Both the position numbers and the translations under genes were made by a program. Below the pieces are notes generated by a model. It had not been told where the DNA came from and did not search any database. It saw only the letters and a list, made by a program, of their open reading frames with translations. Positions 7,906 to 15,498 of a DNA stretch of 41,415 nucleotides are shown in pieces (position 1 is the stretch's first letter; each line of letters opens with the position of its first letter). The stretch covers positions 1-41,415 of the IMG/VR virus record IMGVR_UViG_3300042362_000346. One strand, 5' to 3'. Origin of the DNA: a virus.

Positions 7906-8843
7906 AAACCGTCGCCTACAAATCCCTCCGCGACGGCGTCATTACCCGCATGGGCATCGACGCCGCGCAACCCTTGATGCCAAGCCAATCCGCAGCCATC
8001 GCTGAATATCTCAGCTCCGCCGCATTCACCGCATGGACATTTTTTGACTGGCCAGAAATCTACCTCACCGAAGAGCGCACGCCCAATGGCGCAGACTTTG
8101 TGGAAGGCGGCTTCACATACGAGCACGACTACATCGGCACCACCGCCTACATAGGCCGAGCATTGGCAAACTCCGACTACGCAGATTCCGTCTGGCGCAT
8201 CAAACGCATCACCACCACTGCGTCTGGAGATGTCCAGAATATCGACACCGCCATCGATGTCGCGTGGAACGACCGCCTCACCGCCACATACATCGAGAGC
8301 ACTGCTAACGAGACCACCGAGATCCCATACATTCTTTTCAATCAACTCGGTCAGACCCCCATCGGCGAAGTCCTGCACATCTACGACCGCGAGCCAAACG
8401 GCCTGCAAAATTCCATCTCGCTTAAATACCTCATCGCTGAAGACCGAGTCCTTATCACTGACTCCGCTTACGCCGGCGGCACCGTCTTCGTCCAATTCGC
8501 CCTCCCACTCCCCGTCTTCACCTCCAGTGATTACTTTCCTGGCACGGCCTACAACGCCGGAGACCTCGTCTACTACCCCACCACAGGCGATTGCTACCGT
8601 GCGCTCCAAGCATCCACCGGCATCCTTCCTACCAACGGTGAATACTGGCTTCGTCAGCGTGCGCCACACTTCTTGGCCGAATACCTCAAGGCCACCGCTT
8701 TTGCCGAGACCCTTGCCGAAGACGGCCAGATGGATAAATCCAGCTTCCACCTCGCCAAAGCCGAATCCCACCTCCTTAAGGCCATGGACGACGCCTGGCT
8801 TCGCCGAGGCGAAGTCCGACGCTACTCCGCCAGCTTCCAATAA
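7902..8843 (+). CDS. Virion connector-like protein with a CBM-like insertion
   Basis: A 313-residue protein directly after the portal, where head-tail connectors sit. Residues 1-60 and 255-313 are helical, the last containing HFLAEYLKATAFAETLAEDG, a pattern seen in phage head-tail proteins. Residues 214-249 (GTAYNAGDLVYY ... GEYW) match the short chitin/cellulose-binding CBM5/12-type pattern G-x-x-Y-x-x-G-D-x-V-x-Y ... Y-R-A ... W, so the protein may also display a sugar-binding loop. Start: ATGA overlap and AAGGAGG seven bases upstream. The connector role is inferred from position; the CBM resemblance is a pattern match only. Confidence 0.6.
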   Translation: MKTVAYKSLRDGVITRMGIDAAQPLMPSQSAAIAEYLSSAAFTAWTFFDWPEIYLTEERTPNGADFVEGGFTYEHDYIGTTAYIGRALANSDYADSVWRIKRITTTASGDVQNIDTAIDVAWNDRLTATYIESTANETTEIPYILFNQLGQTPIGEVLHIYDREPNGLQNSISLKYLIAEDRVLITDSAYAGGTVFVQFALPLPVFTSSDYFPGTAYNAGDLVYYPTTGDCYRALQASTGILPTNGEYWLRQRAPHFLAEYLKATAFAETLAEDGQMDKSSFHLAKAESHLLKAMDDAWLRRGEVRRYSASFQ

Positions 8844-8882
8844 TCACCCCTTGACACCCTCTCCCATAATTAAATTAACGAC

Positions 8883-9170
8883 ATGAGTAACCCCACAATT
8901 CAGATCGCCGCCCGCTCCTCTGCTGGCATCGTGCAGCCCGTCCAAGCCACATCAGATGGGGCTCTGCGAGTCACCACCGGATTTCCAGTTCCTCTCTACG
9001 ACAAGTTTGAAATTTTCCGCGTCGGGGCCACCAACAACACCGATTACACCGAATACAGCTTTGGCGGAACCGCAGTCGCCCGCATCCGCATGACCTATTT
9101 CGGCGGCGTTCCCGCGACCGACAACGCCCAACTCAAAACCTCCTTCGTTCAGTATCCTCCATTCGCGTAA
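8883..9170 (+). CDS. Hypothetical small structural protein
   Basis: A 95-residue protein rich in strands and small residues, with a Thr/Asn/Tyr-rich centre (GATNNTDYTEYSFGG). No family recognised. It begins after the only AT-rich gap in this stretch (8844-8882), which contains TTGACA but no well-spaced -10 box. It sits between the connector and the fibre genes and is probably a minor virion protein. Confidence 0.55.
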   Translation: MSNPTIQIAARSSAGIVQPVQATSDGALRVTTGFPVPLYDKFEIFRVGATNNTDYTEYSFGGTAVARIRMTYFGGVPATDNAQLKTSFVQYPPFA

Positions 9171-9172
9171 CC

Positions 9173-9445
9173 ATGTCGCAAGTTTCGTTCGATCCCCTCA
9201 CCGGAAACATGATTTCGACCACCGCTCAGGTGGCGCAGCTCGACTCCTCGGGCCAGATCAGTGGCACGATGATCCCGGACGATTTCGACGATGTGCAGCG
9301 TTTCCCGACTCTCGCCGATTTCCCCGCCGAAGGCGTCGTAGCCCGCATCTATTTTTCAGCCGACAACAATGTCCCACATCGTTGGGATGTCGAAACCCTT
9401 TCCTACATACCCATCGTCGCCGATTCGGACGGCGGTGAGTTTTAG
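9173..9445 (+). CDS. Hypothetical tail-region protein
   Basis: A 90-residue, acidic protein with VAQLDSSGQISGTMIPDDFDDV, a sequence style common in fibre N-termini, and then FPAEGVVARIYFSADNNVPHRWD, which resembles short phage proteins that cap fibre genes. It starts two bases after the previous stop. Function unknown; a fibre-attachment role is plausible from position only. Confidence 0.5.
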   Translation: MSQVSFDPLTGNMISTTAQVAQLDSSGQISGTMIPDDFDDVQRFPTLADFPAEGVVARIYFSADNNVPHRWDVETLSYIPIVADSDGGEF

Positions 9446-9489
9446 GACTAACCCCGCAGTAACAACCCCCAATACCCCCTAATAACATC

Positions 9490-10260
9490 ATGGCAAATAT
9501 CAGAATCAAACGCCGCTTGACCGGCGCAGCAGGAGCCCCCGCAAGTCTTCTTTCGGGTGAGCCAGCGTATAACGCCGTAGACGGCGTTCTCTACCTTGGA
9601 ACCGGCTCATCGGTGGTGCCAGTGGGCGGAAGCCACTACGCGACCGCAGCCGCTCTCGCTACCGAGACCAGCAATCGCACATCGGCAATCTCCTCGGAGA
9701 ATTCCCGTGCAGTCGCCGCAGAGCTCGCACTCGGAACCCGCATCGACAATGTTCTCTCGAATGTTGACGGCGCAGCCCTCGACTCCCTCACGGAAGTTGT
9801 CTCGGCCTTCCAGAGCGCAGACAGCACTCTGAATGGTGCTATCACCAGCCTCGCTTCCAGCGCCTCCTCGGCCCTCACAGCCGAAGTCAACCGCGCCACA
9901 GCAGCCGAAGGCGTCATCGCCGCCAATCTCGCCACCGAGATCAGCGACCGCGCATCAGCGATCACGACCGTCCAATCGAACATCAACACCGTTGCAGGCA
10001 ATCTCTCCACCGAGACATCCGCTCGCACGAGTGCTGATTCCACATTGACATCGAACCTCTCCAGCGAAATCTCGCGTGCGACCGCCGCTGAAGGCGTCAT
10101 CGCCGCTAACCTCGCCACCGAGATCACGGATCGTGCCTCAGCAGTGACCGCAGTGACCAACTCGCTGAACAGCGAGATTTCCCGCGCCACAGCAGCCGAA
10201 AATTCTCTCGATTCGCGTTTGGACGCCATCGAGGCAGAAATCGACGGCGGCAGCTTCTAG
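9490..10260 (+). CDS. Fibre-like protein with repeated coiled-coil modules
   Basis: A 256-residue protein. Residues 1-48 (MANIRIKRRLTGAAGAP ... GVLYLGTGSSVVPVGG) resemble the N-terminal attachment domain of phage fibres of the Mtd-N type. Residues 50-250 are low-complexity Ala/Ser/Thr/Glu, with a 30-residue module at 131-160 repeated at 192-221 (EISRATAAEGVIAANLATE) and started a third time at 228-240. Such regions usually form trimeric coiled coils. No receptor-binding head follows, so it may be a short stalk or an adaptor for another fibre. Confidence 0.65.
   Translation: MANIRIKRRLTGAAGAPASLLSGEPAYNAVDGVLYLGTGSSVVPVGGSHYATAAALATETSNRTSAISSENSRAVAAELALGTRIDNVLSNVDGAALDSLTEVVSAFQSADSTLNGAITSLASSASSALTAEVNRATAAEGVIAANLATEISDRASAITTVQSNINTVAGNLSTETSARTSADSTLTSNLSSEISRATAAEGVIAANLATEITDRASAVTAVTNSLNSEISRATAAENSLDSRLDAIEAEIDGGSF
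9880..10152 (+). repeat. Intragenic repeat in fibre gene (two 90-bp modules)
   Basis: Bases 9880-9969 and 10063-10152 encode nearly the same 30 residues, 61 codons apart, and share long identical runs such as GAAGGCGTCATCGCCGC. A third partial unit follows at about 10171-10209. Duplication within a coiled-coil stalk is the likely origin. Confidence 0.8.
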
Positions 10261-10279
10261 TAGCTCCCTCCCTCCCACA

Positions 10280-10310
10280 GCGGCGGTGCGGTTCCAGCCC
10301 GCGCCGCCGC
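10280..10310 (+). other. Strong intergenic hairpin
   Basis: GCGGCGGTGCGG (10280-10291) pairs with CCGCGCCGCCGC (10299-10310), 12 bp with one G-U and a 7-nt loop. No T-run follows, so it is not a classic terminator; it may slow transcription or protect the 3' end of the fibre mRNA. It lies between two fibre-type genes. Confidence 0.55.
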
Positions 10311-10323
10311 CACGGGGCCACTG

Positions 10324-10353
10324 CTTAAAACTTAATTCTTAAAACTTAAAACT
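10324..10353 (+). repeat. Tandem heptamers, copy 1
   Basis: Four tandem 7-mers (CTTAAAA, CTTAATT, CTTAAAA, CTTAAAA) plus CT form a 30-base AT-rich element. An exact second copy lies at 13452-13481. Each sits just upstream of a start codon, here the ATG at 10359. It is a candidate protein-binding or promoter-like site or an AT-rich translation enhancer. Confidence 0.7.
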
Positions 10354-10358
10354 TCTCC

Positions 10359-10727
10359 ATGGCCACGGTCTTCAAGCTCCTCCGCAGCACGGTTCCAGGC
10401 CGAGTCCCCACCGCCGCGCAAGTGGCCGAAGGGAGCCTCGCCCTCAACCTCGCCGACCGGCGCTTGTATTCCAAGGACCACACCGGAGAAGTCTTCCGCC
10501 TCGCCCGCCCCCGCGACCCCAGCGACTACCTGCAACTCAGCGCCACCGACGGCACCACCCTCTACATGGGCCGCCTCGCCTGGGCCGACTACCCCTCAAG
10601 CGGCCCAGCCGAGGACGCCCCATCCTGGACCATCTACAAAATCACCACCGACGCCGCAGGCAATGTCTCCTCCGAGCAATCCGCAGTCGGCGCGTGGGCT
10701 TTCAAAGAGTCCCTCCAATTTTCTTAA
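10359..10727 (+). CDS. Small fibre-attachment-like protein
   Basis: A 122-residue protein. Residues 15-50 (PTAAQVAEGSLALNLADRRL, then HTGEVFRLA) follow the same pattern as the N-terminal fibre domain seen in the gene at 9490: small residues, then L-N-x-A-D-x-x-L-Y. The rest is strand-rich with several aromatics. It probably belongs to the fibre or baseplate-like apparatus. Preceded by the heptamer element; no Shine-Dalgarno sequence. Confidence 0.55.
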   Translation: MATVFKLLRSTVPGRVPTAAQVAEGSLALNLADRRLYSKDHTGEVFRLARPRDPSDYLQLSATDGTTLYMGRLAWADYPSSGPAEDAPSWTIYKITTDAAGNVSSEQSAVGAWAFKESLQFS

Positions 10728-10748
10728 AACATCAAACCCACCACCACC

Positions 10749-11036
10749 ATGACAGCCACAACCCCACTCCAAATCGACTCAAAATCCTACGACCGTTATT
10801 CTCTCCAACTGGCGATCACTGGATTTTACAAACCCGAAACCGGCCAGCCCGACGCGAATGTAGCCATGTCCCTCATCCCGACCCGAGTCGAAGACGGAGT
10901 GGTCGAGCAAGCAGGCATGGAACACCGCAAAGCCGTCGTCCTCGGATCGCTCTCCCAAGCCTCCGCTGAAGAGCAAGCTGCCATCGGCGCGATCCAAGCT
11001 GCCCTCCAAGCCTACCTCAGCGCGAAAGGACTCTAA
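10749..11036 (+). CDS. Hypothetical fibre-region protein
   Basis: A 95-residue protein with a strand-rich first half (SYDRYSLQLAITGFYKPETG) and a helical Ala/Gln-rich C-terminus ending in AYLSAKGL. It starts after a short CTTAAAAC-containing gap and ends three bases before the large fibre gene. No family recognised. Confidence 0.5.
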   Translation: MTATTPLQIDSKSYDRYSLQLAITGFYKPETGQPDANVAMSLIPTRVEDGVVEQAGMEHRKAVVLGSLSQASAEEQAAIGAIQAALQAYLSAKGL

Positions 11037-11039
11037 GCC

Positions 11040-13268
11040 ATGGCAACCTACTTTGCCCGCAAGGCCGGAAACATCAACGCCGCCGATGTCTGGGCGACCG
11101 CTCCCGCCGGAACGGCATCGGCTGTCACATTTGTCGCAGGAGATGTCCTCATGGCCAATTCCTTCGCCATCACGGTCAATGTCTCGACCAACCTCGGCGC
11201 GACTGGCGAGGTGCGTAATGACACATTTGGCGGAGCCACCGCAAACGGGTCATTCACGCTTTCCAATGGCGTGACGCTCACGGCCAATGTTTTTGGGGGG
11301 TCTACTGCTAGTGTTGTAACCGTTGTTTTTTCTGGCACATCTGGAAACTCTGCACAAATTGTTGGGAATTGTCTTGGCGGAAGCGCAAGCAACGCATTTG
11401 CAGCTAGTAATACATCTTCAGGAATACTGAATATCAGCGGTAATTGCACTGGGGGAGCCAATGGTGCTGGCGTGAATAACAACTCAGCTGGCACTATAAA
11501 CATCACCGGAACTTGCACTGGGGGAACTTTTAACCCCGGAGCGCAAAACAACTCCACCGGCACGATGAATGTTACTGGAAATTGCTTGGGCAGTGCAGGT
11601 AGCAACTCTACTGGAGCAACGAATGTATCAACTGGCACTCTGAACATTACAGGAACTTGCACAGGGGGAACTTCCGGGCCTGGAGCAATCAATGCATCCA
11701 CCGGAACCATGCTTATCGACGGCGTGATTCAAGCGAGCGAGACTGTCGGAGGGGTTGGAGGAAGCAACCGCGCCCAAGTCACGCTTCTGACCGGCCCATT
11801 CCTCATCTCGACCACATTCGGCGTCAACCCCATCGGTTGCACCGCATGGCGCTGGGCCTCCGCGCTCAACAACCAGACTTACATCGAGGTCGGCACGCAG
11901 ACGCTGCTGCAAAAGCGCAACCTCGTCACCCCCGACAACGCCACAAACTTCCCCGCCGCCAGCGATGTCCGCAGCGGCACCCCTTACGGCATCGGAGGAG
12001 TCGTCACCGGAACTTGTATCGTCCCAAGCCCGGCAGCGGTGGCCATGGGAACGCCCGTTGACAATACGGTCGGAACCCTAACCATTTCAGTGCCCACCGC
12101 TTCAGAAATCGCTACAGCGGTATGGGGAGCTTCGACCAAGACCATCACCGGCGGCGTAGTTGACACCCTCACCAACGCGCCGACCGTGCCGACGCCAAGC
12201 CAAATCGCCAGCCAGGTGAGAACGGAGCTATCCACCGAGCTTTCGCGCTTGGATGTCGCCACCAGCACCAGATCGACCCTCACGACCGGCGACCTGCCGA
12301 GCGTGCCTAGTGCCGCTTCGGTAGCCTCCGCCGTCCGAACGGAATTGACCGAGCTTTCCAATCTGGATGCCTCCGTCTCAAGCCGTCTGGCCTCGGCAGC
12401 CTACACCGCCCCGACCAGCGCCCCGACAGCCGCCGCTGTGGCTTCAGCCGTTCGCACAGAGCTGACAGAGCTCAGTAATCTGGATGCCACGATTTCCAGC
12501 CGTTTGGCAGATGCAGACTACACAACTCCGCCGACCGCCGCGCAAATCGCCACCGCAGTCGAAGGAAGCCTCCTCAACGAAGCCGACGGCTCAGCCGTGC
12601 TCAACGCCATCGTGGGCGCAATCGGGAACACCAACCTCAGCGAAGTCTCCCTCGTCGCCGCGATCCGCTCGGACCTTGAGCGAGCAGGCGGCAAGCTCAT
12701 CAACTTGGATGCCTCCGTTTCGAGCAGGCTCGCATCGGCAGACTACAATGCACCGACCAGCGCGCCAACCGCAGCCAGCGTGGCAAATGCCGTGTGGAGC
12801 GCCGCCACGCGCACCACAACCGGCGGCACGGTGGACACGCTCACCAACGCACCAGCAAGCGTCACGCCAACTGACATCTGGAGCCACGCCACCCGCACGC
12901 TCACCAGCGCCAGCGGCCCGACAGCCATCGAGATTCGCCAAGAACTCGATAGCAACTCGACCCAGCTTTCGGCGATCAAATCGAAGACCGATGCGCTGCC
13001 GAGCGATCCTGCCGACCAAAGCCTCCTTGAGGCCGCCATCGCCGGAGTCACTGCGCCGTCCGCCAGCACGGTGGCAGCAGCCGTGCGTTCCGAGCTTTCG
13101 GTCGAGTTGGCCCGAGTAGACCAAGCCGTGAGCAGCAGACTCGCTGCCTCCGAAGCCTCGAAGCTCGACGCGGTGAAAGCCAAGACCGACCTACTCCAGA
13201 CCGACAGACTCGCGCAATGCAGCACCGTGGCCACCACCGGAGCGCAGCTCGCCGCCGCCCTCAGCTAA
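11040..13268 (+). CDS. Large fibre/adhesin-like protein
   Basis: A 742-residue protein in clear blocks. Residues 1-105 form a Gly/Thr/Val-rich N-terminal domain. Residues 107-224 hold five 23-25-residue repeats each with one Cys at the same place (around C111, C136, C159, C182, C207) in GNC[LT]GG or GTCTGG and ending in STGT, the look of a beta-solenoid. Residues 225-345 are a globular part. Residues 350-742 have alternating modules: AVRTELTELSNLDASVSSRL repeats and VW/IW-x-x-A-T-R-T segments, typical of trimeric stalks. The solenoid block is visibly more AT-rich than the rest. Probably a receptor-binding or enzymatic side fibre; the order (head before stalk) is unusual. Confidence 0.65.
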   Translation: MATYFARKAGNINAADVWATAPAGTASAVTFVAGDVLMANSFAITVNVSTNLGATGEVRNDTFGGATANGSFTLSNGVTLTANVFGGSTASVVTVVFSGTSGNSAQIVGNCLGGSASNAFAASNTSSGILNISGNCTGGANGAGVNNNSAGTINITGTCTGGTFNPGAQNNSTGTMNVTGNCLGSAGSNSTGATNVSTGTLNITGTCTGGTSGPGAINASTGTMLIDGVIQASETVGGVGGSNRAQVTLLTGPFLISTTFGVNPIGCTAWRWASALNNQTYIEVGTQTLLQKRNLVTPDNATNFPAASDVRSGTPYGIGGVVTGTCIVPSPAAVAMGTPVDNTVGTLTISVPTASEIATAVWGASTKTITGGVVDTLTNAPTVPTPSQIASQVRTELSTELSRLDVATSTRSTLTTGDLPSVPSAASVASAVRTELTELSNLDASVSSRLASAAYTAPTSAPTAAAVASAVRTELTELSNLDATISSRLADADYTTPPTAAQIATAVEGSLLNEADGSAVLNAIVGAIGNTNLSEVSLVAAIRSDLERAGGKLINLDASVSSRLASADYNAPTSAPTAASVANAVWSAATRTTTGGTVDTLTNAPASVTPTDIWSHATRTLTSASGPTAIEIRQELDSNSTQLSAIKSKTDALPSDPADQSLLEAAIAGVTAPSASTVAAAVRSELSVELARVDQAVSSRLAASEASKLDAVKAKTDLLQTDRLAQCSTVATTGAQLAAALS
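11358..11711 (+). repeat. Five Cys-bearing repeats in the large fibre gene
   Basis: Tandem units of about 69-75 bp encode residues 107-224. Each has the pattern hydrophobic-x-G-[NT]-C-[TL]-G-[GS], a loop of variable length, then [SV]-[SA]-[ST]-[GT]. Phrases such as ACTGGAAATTGC and ACCGGAACTTGCACTGGGGG recur. Base composition here is closer to even than in the GC-rich flanks. Confidence 0.75.
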
Positions 13269-13270
13269 CA

Positions 13271-13456
13271 ATGGACACGCACCAAGCCGCCGCCTCCTTC
13301 ACCGGCCTCGTCGCTACGGCGACGGGGCTCGGGGTGTCGATGCTTCCCGAGATCGAAGCCTGGCTGCGCATCGCCTCGCTCCTAGTCGGCATCGCGGTCG
13401 GCCTGGCCTCCCTCTACGCCATCCTCAGAAAGAAGTCCCCGCCCCACGACCCTTAA
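13271..13456 (+). CDS. Holin-like membrane protein
   Basis: A 61-residue protein with two hydrophobic segments, about residues 8-25 (ASFTGLVATATGLGVSML) and 30-52 (LRIASLLVGIAVGLASLYAI), a short polar turn, and a basic tail (LRKKSPPHD). This is the plan of a small class II holin, which makes the inner-membrane hole that releases the endolysin. It opens a compact cassette with a second membrane protein, a lipoprotein and an M15 peptidase. The ATG at 13271 lies just after the stop of the fibre gene; longer readings start inside that gene. Confidence 0.7.
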   Translation: MDTHQAAASFTGLVATATGLGVSMLPEIEAWLRIASLLVGIAVGLASLYAILRKKSPPHDP

Positions 13457-13481
13457 AACTTAATTCTTAAAACTTAAAACT
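13452..13481 (+). repeat. Tandem heptamers, copy 2
   Basis: Identical over 30 bases to 10324-10353: heptamers CTTAAAA, CTTAATT, CTTAAAA, CTTAAAA, then CT. It fills the gap between the holin-like gene and the next start at 13493, overlapping the TAA stop of the former. Confidence 0.7.
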
Positions 13482-13492
13482 CTCTCCCCCCC

Positions 13493-13657
13493 ATGAATAA
13501 AATCCTCTCGCACCTAAAACAAAAATCGACCTGGGCTGGCATCGCCTCGCTCGTAGCCCTCACCGGTTGGCAAGTCAGTCCCGACCAATTTTCGGCCATC
13601 AGTGCGGTTGTTATCGCGCTCGTGGGAGCCTACGAGGTTTTCCGCGACGAGAAATGA
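13493..13657 (+). CDS. Second small membrane protein of the lysis cassette
   Basis: A 54-residue protein: a basic start (MNKILSHLKQKSTWAG), hydrophobic segment IASLVALTGW, a polar QVSPDQFS turn, then a second hydrophobic helix ISAVVIALVGAYEVF and a charged end RDEK. The sequence style (K-S-T-W-x-G ... V-S-P-x-Q ... E-V-F-R) is that of a common short phage holin family from memory. It could be the true holin, with the protein before it as antiholin, or the reverse. Its TGA overlaps the next ATG. Confidence 0.65.
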   Translation: MNKILSHLKQKSTWAGIASLVALTGWQVSPDQFSAISAVVIALVGAYEVFRDEK

Positions 13658-13821
13658 CCTCGCCCGCCCAGATCGCCGCCACCGGCCTGCTGCTCGGCTA
13701 CATCTTTCTCTGCATCTCCTTCCTCACCGGCTGCAGCACACTCGGCATCTCCCTCGAAACCGACTACGGGCGCTTCAGCTACACCCTCCCCGAGCTGCCC
13801 AAGCCGTCCTCAAGCAAATGA
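13654..13821 (+). CDS. Small lipoprotein, outer-spanin (Rz1-like) candidate
   Basis: A 55-residue protein with a hydrophobic signal (ATGLLLGYIFLCISFLTGC) and a lipobox LTGC, giving a mature lipoprotein of about 29 residues ending in LPELPKPSSSK. Size, Pro-rich tail and place between holin-like and endolysin genes fit an outer-membrane spanin subunit, which would fuse the membranes at lysis. No obvious inner-membrane coiled-coil partner is seen, so it may be a plain lipoprotein. Start is set by the ATGA overlap. Confidence 0.6.
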   Translation: MTSPAQIAATGLLLGYIFLCISFLTGCSTLGISLETDYGRFSYTLPELPKPSSSK

Positions 13822-14270
13822 CCTTCGACGAGCGCACCGAGCGGAATATCTCGACGCTGCACCCGGCTGTTCAGCCTAAAGCGCGAGAGTTCATGCGACT
13901 CGCGCTCGACCTCGCAGGCAAGCATAGCGTAGTGGTCCGCATCATCAGCGGCCTGCGTAGCTACGCCGAGCAGGATGCGCTCTACGCCAAAGGCCGCACC
14001 ACCGCAGGCCCGAAAGTGACCAACGCCCGCGCTGGCTTTTCCAATCACAATTTCGGCACCGCCTGGGACATCGGCCTCTTCAAAGACAAAGCCTACCTAA
14101 CCGACTCGCCTATCTACACAGAGATCGGCCAAGCCTCCCGCAGCCTCGGCCTGACATGGGGAGGGGATTTCAAGAGCTTCAAAGACACACCGCACTACGA
14201 AGTGCCCACCGGCCTCACCCTCGCCCAAATGCGCGAGCGCGTCGCCGCAGGGAAAGACATCTTCGCATGA
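13818..14270 (+). CDS. Endolysin, M15-family peptidase
   Basis: A 150-residue peptidoglycan peptidase of the M15 (VanY / L-alanyl-D-glutamate endopeptidase) type. The zinc site is visible: SNHNFGTAWD at 75-84 (His77, Asp84) and HYE at 126-128 (His126), with the usual SGLRSYAEQDALY block at 44-56. There is no signal peptide or wall-binding domain, so export must depend on the holin. Single-domain size is normal for phages of Gram-negative hosts. Start from the ATGA overlap with the lipoprotein gene. Confidence 0.9.
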   Translation: MTFDERTERNISTLHPAVQPKAREFMRLALDLAGKHSVVVRIISGLRSYAEQDALYAKGRTTAGPKVTNARAGFSNHNFGTAWDIGLFKDKAYLTDSPIYTEIGQASRSLGLTWGGDFKSFKDTPHYEVPTGLTLAQMRERVAAGKDIFA

Positions 14271-14515
14271 GCCGTCTCCGCAAACCCAAAACCTCCCCAC
14301 CCAAAGACCGCGAAGCCATCATGCTCCAGGTGCGCTCCTTGCTTGCCGAGCATTTCGATGTCGGCATTGCCGTGGTGAGTTGGGAGGACGAAGGCACGAC
14401 CTACTACATGGACATAAAGTATGGCAACGACTACGCAGCAAAATCTCTTTGCCGCGAAGCCGAAGACATGCTCTGGCCCTACGAGCCAGACGAAGACGAG
14501 GAGGACGAAGAATGA
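14267..14515 (+). CDS. Hypothetical acidic protein
   Basis: An 82-residue protein: a basic N-terminus (SRLRKPKTSPPKDRE), a small domain with strands (DVGIAVVSWEDEGTTYYMDIK) and helix, and a very acidic end (PDEDEEDEE). It overlaps both neighbours by ATGA. No family recognised; it is co-transcribed with the endolysin and the phosphoesterase. Confidence 0.55.
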   Translation: MSRLRKPKTSPPKDREAIMLQVRSLLAEHFDVGIAVVSWEDEGTTYYMDIKYGNDYAAKSLCREAEDMLWPYEPDEDEEDEE

Positions 14516-15498
14516 AAACCAACAAACTGCAAAACATCGTTCACGCCAGCCAAGTCACCGCCGCGCAGAACGAAGCCGCACAAGCCCGCTCCCAGCTCGA
14601 AGCCGAGCGCCGCGCTCACGCCGAGACGATCAAAGCTCTGGAGCGTTCGCGTTTCACCAAAGCCCCGCGCAAGGTCACGCCCGCCACATCGAAGGCCGGG
14701 ACCGGCGACATCATCGAAGTCATTTTCTCCGATGTCCACGGCAACAAACACGACCCCGCCGCGATGGCTGCTTTCCTCGGTGATCTCAAATCCCTCAACC
14801 CCGACCGACTCATCATCGGCGGCGATTTCATCGACTGCGGCGGCTTCCTCGCCGAGCACCACACGCTCGGCTATGTCGCCGAGACCGAGGATTCCTACGA
14901 GGACGACATCGCCGTCAGCAATTCCCTGCTCGACCAAATCCTCGCCGCTGCCTCGCCCTCCGAGGTGCATTATGTAGAAGGCAACCACGAATGGCGCGTC
15001 GAGCGCTGGGCGCTCACCCAACGCCTCGCGCACCACAAAGACACCGACCTGCTTCGCCGCACCTTCTGCCCCGAGCATGTGTTGAGGCTCAAAGACCGAG
15101 GCATCCGCTACTACCACCAGGGAAAAACCCACGGCGATTGCGACACGCCTGGCTGGGTCAAAATCGACAAGGCGTTTTTCGTTCACAAGATCAGCAACGC
15201 CCGCGACGCCGCTGGACAAGCCATGGCCAAGGCCGCTGCGAACATCGTTTTCTTCGACACCCACCGCGCCGCCTACAAGCCGATGCACCTCCCCGGCGTC
15301 GGCCTCATTTCCGCATGGAACCCCGGCTGCCTGTGCAAACGCCAGCCCCTTTACGCCAACACCCGCCCCACCGAGTGGACGCACGGCTACCTCGTCCGCT
15401 TCATCAGCAAAAAGACCGGCAACTTCCAGATGGTGAATGTCACCATCAACGAAGGCACCAGCTACGCCAGTCTCCTCCTCAAACCCAAGTCCGCATGA
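14512..15498 (+). CDS. Calcineurin-like metallophosphoesterase
   Basis: A 328-residue protein. Residues 10-45 form a coiled coil; from about 66 the metallophosphoesterase signatures appear in order: FSDVHGN (D-x-H), IIGGDFIDCGG (G-D), EGNHEWR (G-N-H-E), and later His residues (VHK, DTHRA) consistent with the last metal ligands. Such enzymes cleave phosphomono- or diesters with two metal ions; the substrate here is unknown. It lies between lysis and tail genes, an accessory position. The start at 14512 follows the ATGA rule. Confidence 0.8.
   Translation: MKTNKLQNIVHASQVTAAQNEAAQARSQLEAERRAHAETIKALERSRFTKAPRKVTPATSKAGTGDIIEVIFSDVHGNKHDPAAMAAFLGDLKSLNPDRLIIGGDFIDCGGFLAEHHTLGYVAETEDSYEDDIAVSNSLLDQILAAASPSEVHYVEGNHEWRVERWALTQRLAHHKDTDLLRRTFCPEHVLRLKDRGIRYYHQGKTHGDCDTPGWVKIDKAFFVHKISNARDAAGQAMAKAAANIVFFDTHRAAYKPMHLPGVGLISAWNPGCLCKRQPLYANTRPTEWTHGYLVRFISKKTGNFQMVNVTINEGTSYASLLLKPKSA

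Noticed and set aside
8851-8880. TTGACA followed by AT-rich DNA as a sigma-70 promoter
   Set aside because: At 16-18 bp spacing no box close to TATAAT is present; TAAATT is 14 bp away and CATAAT only 8. The patch is noted as AT-rich only.
11358-11711. Variable region of a diversity-generating retroelement
   Set aside because: No reverse transcriptase gene, template repeat or accessory gene is present in the window; the repeats are protein-structural.
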